Part shown: one piece after another, positions 45,423 through 56,100 of the stretch
Position numbering within the stretch: the stretch's first letter is position 1
How the letters are laid out: the number at the start of each line of letters is the position of its first letter
Source: Microcebus murinus
Lineage: Eukaryota; Chordata; Mammalia; Primates; Cheirogaleidae
Length of the DNA: 64,000 nucleotides
Assembly (NCBI RefSeq): GCF_040939455.1
Contig: NC_134119.1
Span: 1,934,501 to 1,998,500, forward strand
Direction of reading: 5' to 3'
Made by a program: the position numbers and the translations under genes
The notes under the pieces: generated by a model
Database searches by the model: none
The model's input: only the letters and a program-made list of their open reading frames with translations
What the model was told of the DNA's origin: nothing

Positions 45423-46078
45423 GTGTCAGCCCAAACGATCCTGCTATGGGTGTCAGCCCCAAACCATCCTGCCGTGGGTGTCAGCCCCAAACGATCCTGC
45501 CGTGGGTGTCAGCCCCAAACCATCCTGCCATGGGTGTCAGCCCCAAACCATCCTGCCGTGGGTGTCAGCCCCAAACGATCCTGCCGTGGGTGTCAGCCCC
45601 AAATCATCCTGCCGTGGGTGTCAGCCCCAAACCATCCTGCCGTGGGTGTCAGCCCCAAACCATCCTGCCTTGGGTGTCAGCCCCAAACGATCCTGCCGTG
45701 GGTGTCAGCCCCAAACGATCCTGCCGTGGGTGTCAGCCCCAAACCATCCTGCCTTGGGTGTCAGCCCCAAACGATCCTGCCGTGGGTGTCAGCCCCAAAC
45801 CATCCTGCCGTGGGTGTCAGCCCCAAACCATCCTGCCGTGGGTGTCAGCCCCAAACGATCCTGCCGTGGGTGTCAGCCCCAAACGATCCTGCCGTGGGTG
45901 TCAGCCCCAAACGATCCTGCCGTGGGTGTCAGCCCCAAACCATCCTGCCGTGGGTGTCAGCCCCAAACGATCCTGCCGTGGGTGTCAGCCCCAAACCATC
46001 CTGCCGTGGGTGTCAGCCCCAAACCATCCTGCCGTGGTGTCAGCCCCAAACGATCCTGCCGTGGGTGTCAGCCCCTAA
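45423..46078 (+). repeat. 28-bp minisatellite, 23 full units
   Basis: Unit 'tgtcagccccaaac(c/g)atcctgccgtggg', 28 bp. The C/G variant at unit base 15 reads, in order: G C G C C G T* C C G G C G C C G G G C G C C G (T* marks a unit with 'aaatcatcc'). Further variants: units 1 and 4 end 'tatggg'/'catggg', units 9 and 12 end 'cttggg', and unit 22 lacks one G. Since 28 is not a multiple of 3, each frame cycles every 84 bp. All three plus frames stay open across most of the array (45168-46085, 45421-46092, 45446-46078), giving Pro/Ser/Cys-rich strings. No stop exists in any phase of the unit, so the open frames are not evidence of a gene. Confidence 0.95.
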
Positions 46079-48269
46079 GCGGTAACGGGTAGTGACCTAG
46101 TCCCAGAGTCGGCCAGCACCTCCCAGCATCGGGGCCGTTTGTGGGGCCGTGGGATCGCCTGTGGGGTGACTCTCTCTTCTCTACAGGGCGTCACCAGCCG
46201 ACCTGGCACAGGGGGACACCTGCCCTCTGGCGGACGCTGAAGGAAGAGGCCAGGCCAAGCCCAGACAGCGCCGACTTCCTGGCAGAGTCTGCACACCGGA
46301 CCCCCGCCCTTGCGGGCCCCGGTGCTGGGCCTCACGCACTAAACTATGATCCCCCCCACAGATCCGACTCCGCAGAACGCAGTCCCGGCCCCGGGAAGCC
46401 CACGAGGCCGCCAGGGTGCCGTGCCTGCGGCCACCTCTCAAGAGGAGCGCCCCGGGGGACAGACGCCAGCGGGTTCCAATCTCTAAATTTCCAGGTAGAA
46501 GATCTTTCTGCTCAGGTTTTGAAACAACTCTGAGTGAGGAGCACTGCACTGGGAAACACGGGAGGGCCAGCTCTCAGCGGGAGGCTTCAGAGGCTGCACA
46601 CAGACGCAGCCGATATTTACTGTCCCCGGACGGCGCTCACCCAGCCATTAGCCGAGCTCACAGTTGATTTTAATGAGAACCTTCGCCATATGGAGAATCC
46701 TCCCGCCCCCTTTGAACCCCTAAAACACGAGACTCGGCTCCATAACGTCGCGATACCAGCTGCGCGGAAGGCTCGCTGCATCTGGGCAGGGGATCTGCTG
46801 TCTTTCCGGAGACTTCCGTGGCCCAAGTTGCCGCTCAACTGTGTTTCCTGAGGTCGCCAGAGCCCGCTGCTGTCTGGAGGGGCAGAGCCTCTGGATTTCG
46901 GCCCTTGTCCCCGTCTCACGCTCTACAGCCTCGTCCCTGCTGCCTGGCTGGGCCGTGGGCCTTCGGCGCGGCCCCGGCTGCGTGTGCACCTCCCACACGG
47001 ACCCACAGACCACGGCTGCCGCGGGGACGCCACGGCCTGTGTGCCCGGCCCGCCCCGCCCTCCCCTGCCGTGGGGGTGACTGGTCCACACCAGGCGTGGG
47101 GACCCCGCGCCTCTTCCACAGGCCGGCCCCGGGTCGCAGGCTGGAGCCACAGGGTGGCAGTTGTCCCCGGCACCTGGCGCTGGCCCAGGCAGTGAGCTGT
47201 GTCCCCACCGGCGAGGGGCGCGGCTGGCGCGAGGCTCCTCCTGTCCAGTGGACGCGGACACAGGAGCCGGCGCTGCAAAGCAGCACGGGGCACCGGGGAC
47301 CCGGCTCTCCCCACCCCGGAGCCGCTCGCCACCGAGCCAGAGCCCTGCTTGCCCTCTGGGCTGCAGGCGGCGAGCTGGCGCTGTCTGGGCCCAACCCTGA
47401 CGGGACAGAGAGGTTCTGAGCACGCAGAGCAGCCCAGCAGGCAGAACGCTCAGCCCTGCAGTGCGTGACCCGCTCGACACCACCACTTCCACGCAGCGAA
47501 CCGGGGCTCCACTGTCCTGACTGGGCGCTGCCTCCCTCGCCACTGCCTCCTGCCATCCCCATCACACCCAGGGGCCACACAAACGTCCCCGTTTGCAGCC
47601 AGGCCCTCCCTCGTGTGCTCATCTCTGCTCTCTCGGTGTCCCAAACCCTGTCCCTGCCCTCCCCCGCCTTCTCCATGGGAACGGCCGGCCCAGAGGCCAG
47701 GCCTGGGCTCTCGCTCTTGACCCCGCTCTGCGTCCACCGCCACGCCCGGTGCAGGTGGGCCCCCCCAGCACAGGTGACCGGCCGTGGTCGGCAGCTCGCT
47801 TTCAGGGAGCTCAGGGCCTGGGGCTCGGCGAGCACAGGCGCGGGTGGTCCGCGTGTGCTGAGGACCAGCTTCCACCCAGCGGGGCGGCTCCTCCAGGCGT
47901 CTGCGCCCACCGGTGAGCCTGAACACCCGACACGGCAGGCACACGGCTGCCGGGACCGTCGGTGCTTTGCACACAGAGTCCATTCGCGAGGTCACTTGCG
48001 GCAGAGGGGGGCGTGTTCCCTGGGACAGCACTTATCGTACCTCGACTGACCGACCACACGCGGGTTTGGTGGCGCCCGGAGGATGCTCGCGTTCGTGTGA
48101 CATTAAGGGGAAGTGCGCGGCGCAGGCGTGTGCGCCAGCCCGAGTTCTTGCTGCAAGACAATGCGCAGAGCCAGCCGGACACACCAGGACACTGACGGTG
48201 ACTTTTATTTCCTGGTGGCGGAATAACAGGTGTTTTAAATTACCCTGTTTATACTTTGTAAAATGAGCC
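46079..48269. other. GC-rich sequence with long frames, no gene supported
   Basis: A 396-codon minus frame (46720-47910) and several plus frames overlap. All are compositionally biased and lack recognisable domains. No RNA or mobile element is recognised. Confidence 0.45.
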
Positions 48270-48370
48270 TTTTATTGTAGAATAGTTCTAGGTTTGCAGG
48301 ACAGCTGCAGAGACAGCACGGACAGCTCCTGTGTGCTCCCCACCCAGCTCCCCACTGCCAACACCTTCCT
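48270..48370 (+). mobile_element. LINE-1 3'-end fragment, first part
   Basis: 'ttattgtagaatagttctag', 'gtttgcaggacagctgcaga', 'gacagcacggacagctcctg' and 'cacccagctccccactgcca' match old L1 3'-end word order. The element continues at 49154, so the two pieces were separated by a later insertion of about 780 bp. Confidence 0.7.
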
Positions 48371-49153
48371 GGGTGCTCAGAGCTGAAACTAAAGTCTGAA
48401 GCCCCAGATGCCCTAACGGACCCCCACTCTTGGCCAAGGGGGCCCCAGAGAAACCTTGGGATCTGAGCTCCTGGCCAGGACAGGACGGGAGCTGGGACAC
48501 ACCTTGTCGCACCCCTTCCTTCTGTGCTTGTTAGACGCGACTCGGCCCAGCATTAATGCTGCTAATGAAAGAGAGACCGACCACAGACTGACGGAACAGA
48601 CTCCGTGTGGCAACAGGACACCGAGTTGTCTCGGTTTTTCCTTCTTTGGTAGCAGCTAAACCAACACGGGCATTGAGATGAGCAACATGGAAACAGCTGC
48701 AGCTCGGCACGGCCAGAGGCCAACTGACCGGCCCGTTCCACAAGCCACTGGACAAGAGACTGACTTCTGGAACTTTCTCCTGATGAGAGACCACCGCCCA
48801 CGGGCTGGTTCTGGACCGTTACAGAGGCTGCGCACTGAGTGCCCGACTGAGATACATTTACATGTCACGTCTCCACCCCAAAGGAACACGCGGTGCATGT
48901 AGCATGTATGTTTATTTAGTGTGCATGCCTTCGGACGCCCTCATAAACATTCATAGGTCCTCCTGCGACCTGTTCAACGTGTGTGGTTATCCGGCCACTC
49001 AGCACAAAGCGCCGGCCCAACCTGTTCCCGTGAAATCCGCCCGGGGTCTCGCCAGGGCCCGTTCCCGGCTTGGGGGGTGTGCGCCCCTCCTGGGACGTGC
49101 CGCCGTCCTCTCCAAATTTATGGATCTGTGGTTTTCACTTTTTTATTTTTTTT
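48371..49153 (+). mobile_element. LTR-like insert splitting an L1; holds copy A of a dispersed repeat
   Basis: About 783 bp inserted between two consecutive portions of one L1 3' end. It contains copy A (48905-49052) of a sequence repeated at 51216-51365 in the same orientation. Size and content suit a retroviral-type LTR, but I cannot see clear TG…CA termini or a target duplication, and the family is not identified. No coding capacity is recognised. Confidence 0.45.
48905..49052 (+). repeat. Dispersed repeat copy A
   Basis: Shares with 51216-51365 the blocks 'tgtatgttta-ttagtg', 'ggtcctcctg-gacctgtt', 'agcacaaagcgcc' and 'gaa-cccgcc-cgggtctc'. Similarity is about 75-80% by eye. Confidence 0.8.
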
Positions 49154-49435
49154 GACAGCATGGTACATTTGTTATAATTGACTAATAAATTTTGATATGC
49201 TGTTATCAATCACTGTACCTATTCATTCAGCTGTCCTCAGTTTCCCCAGAATGTCCCTTCTCGGTCCCGGGATCCCACTCAGGACCCCAGAGGACACTGA
49301 GTTCTCCCGTCTTTGGGCGCCTCTTGGCTGTGACAGTTTCTCAGACTTCCCTTGTTTTTGACGAGAATGGCCCAGGAGTTTGTAGGATGCACCGCTCATG
49401 CTTTACGTGACCCACCGTTTGTTTCCCTAAAGCGA
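49154..49435 (+). mobile_element. LINE-1 3'-end fragment, second part
   Basis: 'gcatggtacatttgttataa', 'ttgactaataaattttgata', 'ctgtcctcagtttccccaga', 'tgtcccttctcggtcccggg', 'cctcttggctgtgacagttt' and 'tcagacttcccttgtttttg' continue the L1 3' sequence begun at 48270. Confidence 0.8.
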
Positions 49436-49689
49436 CGGCTTGTCTCTGAGACTCCACGACCCCCGCACGGCTGGTTTCACCCACGGCCTCCTTCCGCCCA
49501 GCGCCGCCTTGCTGGCCAGCGGTCTCGCGTGCTCCCCGAAAACCCTTCATCTCCGTGTGGATGCCTGGCTTCCAATAAGAACTAAAAATAAACCAGACCC
49601 ACTCACAAAATAGCTGTTGAGTGAGCTGATCTGACACCACATTCTCTGCAGACGGTTACCGTCACCAGTACGGCTCTGCGTTGTTCTAC

Positions 49690-49945
49690 GCTCGCCTAAT
49701 TAGGTGTGGTACCAAAAGCTATTTCGGCTTTTAGGAAAATTACCTTTGGGGAAAATGTATATATGTATAAATGTCTGTGTATGTGTGTGTGTGTGTGTTT
49801 ATTTTTAGTTGTTGCATCTGACTCGGGAAGCTACATGCTACTAAGAAACTCACACGACATGTTGCGAACTCACTCAGGAAAAATAAATACTCCAAACTCT
49901 CAAAATGGGGCATATTTCACTAAAGCTGCATCGTAGGAAACCAAA
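49690..49945. other. AT-rich patch with a TG microsatellite
   Basis: Non-repeat AT-rich sequence around a short (TG)n tract at 49775-49797. 'gcctaattaggtgtgg' and 'tttatttttagttgttgc' are present. It could be a small conserved element or decayed repeat. Confidence 0.35.
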
Positions 49946-50320
49946 CCAGCGTCGTTAGGAGCATAGTTCTACCAGGGGCCTGGGGCACCCACGGGCTCAC
50001 GTCTGAGTGGTGGGACATGGCTGTTTCTTTGCTCAGAGCTTTCTAGGAGCCAGGACGCCTCCCGGCCCACGCAGACCACGGCTCCTTTCTAAAAGGTTTA
50101 AAGCCAACCCAGCGCCGGCCTCTCCCGTCCCCCGTTGGGTCCCACCCAGAGTCAGGTAGAAGAGCAGGTCCTAGTTAACGGTCCTCACCTTGGACCCCAC
50201 AGAGCCTTCTGCACGTCGCTACTGACAACGCATGCAGGTCCACCCCCTCCTAGGGCTGGCTGGGCCTGTTCTCCCCCCAGCTCTTGCAGGTGGACTCGCA
50301 ACTTTATCACTCACGGCAAA
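49946..50320. other. Unassigned GC-rich sequence
   Basis: Nothing recognised. Confidence 0.35.
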
Positions 50321-50650
50321 ATTATTTGCACCTAGTAGGTGCCACATAAATATTCATGGAATTAATTCATCGGTACATTTCGGCCTAACTCATAGAGTTA
50401 GTGAAACAGGGGCCTTATCCGTACGGGAGGAAGGAAACAAGACGGCGTACATGCAATTCAATGTATGCGCAGCTCGTTCTCCAAATCTTCCACCAAACAG
50501 ACCCCAAAAGCCAGTTCCGACGGGGACCGGATCACTAGTGGTAAGAAATGCGAACCGAAGAAATATCTGCAACTGCACCGTTAAACAGCTATGCCGCGTT
50601 CATCACGCTCCAGGTTCAAGGCTGAGCTATTACTGTGGTCGGATTTTAGT
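50321..50650. promoter_or_regulatory. Non-repeat low-CpG block
   Basis: 'cacataaatattcatggaat', 'taattcatcggtacatttcg' and 'cgaagaaatatctgcaactg' lie in moderately AT-rich sequence without repeat signature. Weak candidate for a conserved element. Confidence 0.25.
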
Positions 50651-51200
50651 AAGGACAGAGAATTGTCTAGAGTTTTGTTTTCCGCTTGCACCACTTATGA
50701 GCAGAAGAGACGCGAGCCTCTTCCCGCCACCAAACGTGCAAGTCTCCTGACTCATAGCTGTGAAAAGGCCATTCCTCTCACGACGCCCCATCCTCTGTCT
50801 GCTTGCCTCCACAGTCCACGTGAACATTTACCAGCAGTGACGAAGTCGCCGTACGCTCGCGGTTCTGCGCGTTTGGGATTCTCCTGGGGAGCAAAGGACC
50901 ATTCAGTCCTATGCGGTGTGAGATGGATTTGAGGCACTTGAGCTACATGGGCCTCACCACGCTCCAGGGTTTGATGCTACCTCCAGATTCCTGACGCCCG
51001 GGCCCGGCAGGGTTCTACGCACCCGAATTTCTTTCTCAACAAGTCAGTAAAACTTCTCCACTTTTAATACTACAATAGGGAAGGTTTAACAAGGAACAGA
51101 AACACCACGTGGACCTTGGTCTGCTACCGCACACTCCATAAACCCTCCACGTCAAGGCACGAGGGTGGGAGGACCGCATGTCCCTGAGAACACATTGGAA

Positions 51201-51365
51201 CCCCCCCCCCCGCCCTGTATGTTTACTTAGTGCGCCTGCCGTGGGACCCACTCATACATATTCACAGGTCCTCCTGTGACCTGTTGAATGTGTGCGGTCA
51301 CCCGGCCGCCCAGCACAAAGCGCCAGCCCCAAGCCCTGCTGTGGAACCCCGCCTCGGGTCTCCGA
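51201..51365 (+). repeat. Dispersed repeat copy B preceded by 11-bp poly-C
   Basis: Second copy of the 48905-49052 sequence in direct orientation, starting at about 51216 after a C11 run (51201-51211). It probably belongs to a second LTR-like element whose other boundary I cannot define. Confidence 0.75.
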
Positions 51366-54310
51366 CGGCTCTCCCGCCCCCTCTTCCCATCTTCCCTTTC
51401 TCCACCAGCCTGCGCCCACGGCCGAAATCGGACTCCTTCTTCCCGGGTGCTAACTCCTCTCCTAGGGTCCCAAGACCTCTGACACACGACCTACGACCTT
51501 CTACAAGACTTAGGGAGGTTCGGGGCAAGCGTCGACCCCGCCTCAATGTCCGGGACACGCTTGCTCCGCGGCACTCGGACCCTGAACTCTGCCGTCGCCC
51601 AGGAAGACAGCGGGGCCGCTCTCTCCCGGGAACTTCTGCGTTCACTCTCGGTGATGCTGGCTATTTTTACTTTTAGGGCATCTCTTTCTTTTTCCCTTTT
51701 CTACGTCCCTTCTTTGCAAGACAGTCAGTCCTTCTCATTTGCAGGGAGGTCCGCACGCCGGAGGGACGGGCCGGACTCACCCACCGTTCGGGAAGGCCGC
51801 CTGTCACTCTGGTCTCAGCGGAGCTTCTTCTCTTCCCCAAGGGACCTCAACCGGATCACGCGCCCCCTCTTCCTTGAAGCCAGTGGCTCCACCTACAACC
51901 TGTACCCCAGGACACGTGCAGCCCAGCCTCCCGCAGGGCCCTCCTGCCAGGTCTCCCCAGCACAGTGCTCATCACTCGGCCGATGTTGGAGGTATTCTAG
52001 GCATCCTCACATCCAACCAAAACGTTTAGAGTATTCGTCTGGGCCGAGTCATCTTTGGCCACAGAGATACTTTCAATGAGCCGTACTTTACTGTTACCCT
52101 TTATTTTATTAAATAAAATAGCCCAAACAACCACATCAAACCCTCCACCGTGTTTTTTCACAAAAGTTAAGAATGTGGCTTCAGGTATCATTCAGGGTCT
52201 CCAATACAGCAGGCCCGACATGGAACGATTCTCACGGGATGGGGGAGTTCTGGTAACAGTAATTTCTGCCAGTGCCAACAAAGAAGAGAAGAAGGGATGT
52301 TTCTCCTTGTGACGCTGGCAACTGTTTCCATTGCTGTGTGTCCTCTGGACCCCAGGAAGTTCACGGTCAGGCGTGAGTCTCACCTGCCGTGACACGTAGT
52401 GCCGCCCACGGTTAGAGATGAGAGGTTCGCACACGACTCACGCGCAAAGCGAACGTTTCTCCACCACGCCAGCCTGGCGCGGCCCCCGACGTCCCCTTTC
52501 AGTGCACTGAGGACATGCGTTTAGCTACATGTTTTTAGCATCTTCTTTAACCCTAAGCACCTTCCCAGCCAGGTGCCGCAGACCAAAAGACCGACCTTCG
52601 CCTTACAAGAAGCAAACCCCAGGCCAAGCCCAGAACCAGAAAACAAACTTCCAGAAAACATTAAAAGATTCAGACACGGGAGCTTCCAGGCCGTACTCAA
52701 GGGAAAAAAAGACAAATTAGGCCACCAGGTTGCCGAGATACGGAAAACACCTCCCGGGGAGAGAAGGTTTTGAAGTTCACGTTGCAATTCTGTGCTCAGC
52801 CTCACCTGGGCCTCGCAGATTCTGTGTCGAGCAGAGTTTAATCATTTTCTACGCTGGTTTCTCCAGTGAGACAGTCCACATCATTGCCTTTTCCCTGGTT
52901 CCCTGCGTGGTTGTCTCCTCCCCTCCCCAACTTCTTCACGTGCACAAGTTTGACCACGAACAACCACGTGACCCACGCCCCCCACACGACCCCGCAGAGC
53001 AACACCCCAGAGCAACACCCCAGGGCGACACGGCCCCTGGGTCCCCTTACTTCACGCAGGGTCCTCACTCAGGCATCCTCCCGGGAGCCGGGGGAGTGGA
53101 GAACACGTCTCACAGGCGCAACAGGGACATGCAATGACACGCGTGTGCAGCCTTTGCAGCGTAGTCACTTACCTAGAAAGAAGAGGACAGAAAAGTCTCA
53201 TTAGCTGAGTCCAGCAGCCCAGCCCCTCACGGAGGGTGGAGACTGGTTATAACAGCACTGCTCACACCAGCTAGCATGCTAGCACCCCGTGCATTTGCAG
53301 GGCGTGGCATGCTTTGCTCCTTCTGCGTGGTCTACGAGCCACACCACAGTTCTGACGGGCAACTGGGGTTAGCGCCTGGGTCACGAAGAGACAGGTGCTT
53401 AACGGGTTTGGAGATTCAGCTGAAGGGGCTGGAACAACCTCCACCGTCTCCAGACCCCTCAGCAGGCTGATTTCAAATGCATCACGCACCTAATAGAATT
53501 GTCACCCGCTGAACAATAAATAGCCAATAGGTAACCAAGTAAAGATAAATCATTTCCGGCCTTTCCTAAAGAGGCCAGAACTCCAGCGTCACTTCCAGTG
53601 GCTCTTGGGCACATTGGCCTACAGAGGCCGGACGACCGTGCTGCTACGCTGTGCCACACTGCAGGGTGCGAGGAAACATGGACATTGAGACCACCAAGCT
53701 CCGTTTCTGGTTTTTAGCAAATCTTTCCGCAGCCTGTGACGTACCCGGTAACCCCTAGGACAGCCCCGAAAACGTGATGTAGATGGGCAGAGCTAAAACT
53801 GCAACAGGTCGATTATAGCAAAAGTCTAAAAAAATTAATTAACATAAAAAAGGAAGAAAAGAGGAAAAAAGGCATCACAAACAGAGCCGGGCACACAGAA
53901 ATACAGAGTGGCAGCCCCAGCCCCACCCCCACAGACGCTGCCCCAGGGAGGGGCAGCACCCCCGTTTGCAAGGCGGGAGCCCTCAGAACAGGCGGGAAGA
54001 GAATCCACTTCCAGGCCGGATTCCCGCTGCCCACAGAGCCCGACCCCATGTATAGAGTGACAGGAGGGGCAGCAAGATGGAAAATCGTGCCGGCCGCGAG
54101 TACAGGCAGCTTCTTCACATCCGAGATTAACACTGGATGAAAGCGACTTCAAGGCCAAGAGCTTTCACCCAGACAACGCAAAACAACAAAGACCTGCCCA
54201 CAGCTCCGGGCACGAGTGCTCCGGGCAGCCTGTTCACGGTGGCCCAAACCGCAAACCGTCCTCACACCCCAATCCAGCTGGCACTGCCTCCAAGAGAGAA
54301 AGCCTGGGGG
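51366..54310. other. Mixed sequence, possible decayed ERV-like material
   Basis: 51366-52010 is pyrimidine-rich with 'ttgcaagacagtcagtcctt' and could be a continuation of the LTR-like element at copy B; I saw no retroviral protein motif. 52077-52200 is AT-rich. 52982-53030 has a local 'agagcaacacccc' tandem. 53480-53560 ('gaacaataaatagccaatag') and 53800-53880 (purine-rich) are AT-rich patches. No gene is recognised. Confidence 0.35.
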
Positions 54311-54472
54311 CGGGCAGGGCGGGACAACCCACAACGGGGATGCCTCGGGGGCCGAGGAGGGGGGCAGGGCGGGACAACCCACAACGGGGATGCCTCGGGG
54401 GCCGAGGAGGGGGGCAGGGCGGTGGACCCACAACGGGGATGCCTCGGGGGCCGAGGAGGGGGGCGAGGGACT
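54311..54472 (+). repeat. 60-bp tandem repeat, three copies
   Basis: Near-identical copies with 'acaacggggatgcctcgggg' starting at 54331, 54391 and 54430 (periods of about 60 and 39 bp; the third copy has a shortened, altered start 'ggtggaccc'). G-rich on the plus strand. Frames through it are repeat artefacts. Confidence 0.9.
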
Positions 54473-55539
54473 GACTGGGAGAGGGCACGGGGAACTTTCT
54501 GGAATGCTTCGCCCTGCACCTGGACGTGCATCCTGGTTACACAGGTGTGTGCACTTGCCAAAACGTGGGATGAATGGGTTTGCAAATGGGTGCGTTCTGC
54601 ATAGAGCTCTGCCTCGACGGCACAAATGAACCTTGAACTATAACGAGACGCACACAGGGTGCTTGGGGGGGGGGGACACGCATGCCTGCGCTTTTACCGC
54701 GAGATGCACCCGCGAGGAAAGCGGACGTGCGGGTGGGGAGAGGCGGGTCTGCAACACAGACACACGGCCGTGTGTCCCTGTGGGGCCGGCACGGCGGACA
54801 CTGCTGTTGACTGCTCCAGCCACTCCGAACTCCGGCATGCTGACATACCGGGGAAAAGCCCTCGGGCAGCTTTCCTCGGCACGGCGCGGTGCCTGGACCA
54901 CCTCTTCCTCTCCCCACGCCGTCTGTCCCTGGCTGGCTGCACCGACTCTCTGACTTCCCTTCCGTTCCTCGGTGGCCGTCCCCACCCGAGCGCCGGGCCA
55001 GCTGTGCCTTCCTCCCGGGTCACAGGCTCCCCAGCCTCTGCCACGCCGGCCAGCCCAGACTTGTCGACCTCCCAGGTGAGGCGGGGTCCCCACGTCCCCC
55101 ACCCCTAGACTCCCTCCCACACCTTCTCCTGGATGTTCCTGCCGCGTCCATAGTGGACGGACGGGCATGTGGGCCAGGCTGTCCCGGGGCCCGGCCTCTC
55201 CTGCCGCCACTCGGGGAGCAGAGCTGCACGGCACACGGAGGGGCTCAGCAGCGAGCCTTGAGCGAGGCGAGCGAAGGCCCTGCCCTCTCCCTCTGGGCCC
55301 GGCCCCCAGAGGATCGGGATTTGGTCCTGCGGGATCACTTGCGAATTTATTAGGACAGAGGTTCTGCCCCTGCCCTGGGCCTCCTCCCCCAGGGTTCAAA
55401 GGCCCCCGAAACGTGGACTCAGCCACCGCTACCACCATTCGTGGCCTCTGAGACCTCAGTTTCCCCTTGTGGGCCTCACGCCTGGCCGCACGTGCCCAGG
55501 ACAGGAGCTGGGTGAGCGGGCACCAGCCTGATGCTCAGG
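54473..55539. other. GC-rich unassigned sequence; 11-bp poly-G at 54665
   Basis: No gene recognised. The 266-codon minus frame 54638-55438 reads back through GC-rich DNA without a domain signature. Confidence 0.4.
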
Positions 55540-56100
55540 GTTGATCACATTAGACCGATCTGCAGCTGCACCTTCTAGAAGGGAACGATATTAATAGCTC
55601 GAAAAATAAAGAATTTGCAAAATGGGGAATAACTCCGGTTTCCAATAAGTTCCTTTCTCTCCCGTGCTTTGTTACCCAAAATTGATGCCTTTGACTAGAT
55701 GTCTCTCAGAAAAATTCTTAACTGCTATGTAATAAAATCTACTGGGGAAATAATTCGAGTTCTCCCACATATAGATTTTTGTAGATACAGAATGTTTTAG
55801 AAGAATTATTCTCTCACACGTATTTTATTAAAAAGCCCCGGTGCGAAACATCGTTCTTCTTAAAACAAAATTACTACCTGCGAGGAAATAGCTGTTTTTG
55901 AAAGAAGAAAAGGGAAGAATAGCTCTTCCAGTTGAGCCCTCCGCGTTTCATTATGAGCTGTTTGTTAAGTATCGCAAGGATAATGGATAACAATGCATTT
56001 GTTAAATGAAAAAACTTCGAACACAGAGATTCATTTATGGGCTGCTTCCAGGGCAGCGCATGATTTCCCACGTCTATTCAGGGCTTGCAGGTCCCAGCGA
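55540..56100. promoter_or_regulatory. Candidate conserved non-coding element, about 0.55 kb
   Basis: Strongly AT-rich non-repeat block: 'gatattaatagctcg', 'ctatgtaataaaatctactg', 'gaataattcg'-like sequence, 'cgtattttattaaaaagcc', 'tttcattatgagctgtttg' and 'ggataacaatgcatttgtta'. The last places a SOX-type AACAAT next to an octamer-like GCATTT at about 55988. It resembles the 31.1-kb island in character. Conservation is inferred. Confidence 0.45.

Noticed and set aside
45423..46078. CRISPR-like array of 28-bp repeats
   Set aside because: Units are contiguous without spacers and the context is primate DNA; it is a minisatellite.
45168..46092. Three overlapping open frames of 210-305 codons
   Set aside because: The 28-bp unit lacks stops in every phase, so all three frames are open by repetition. 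Kept only as a speculative LTR-driven neo-ORF finding.
46720..47910. 396-codon minus-strand frame
   Set aside because: GC-driven low-complexity translation, overlapped by equally long frames on the other strand, no domain.
51366..52080. Retroviral internal (gag-type) region after repeat copy B
   Set aside because: Frames 51546-52079 and 51739-52029 looked suggestive, but I could see no zinc knuckle, major homology region or primer-binding site.
52540..52773. Lys-rich frame with 'KGKKDKLGHQVAEIRKTPPG'
   Set aside because: Looked protein-like, but no family could be named and both flanks are non-coding.
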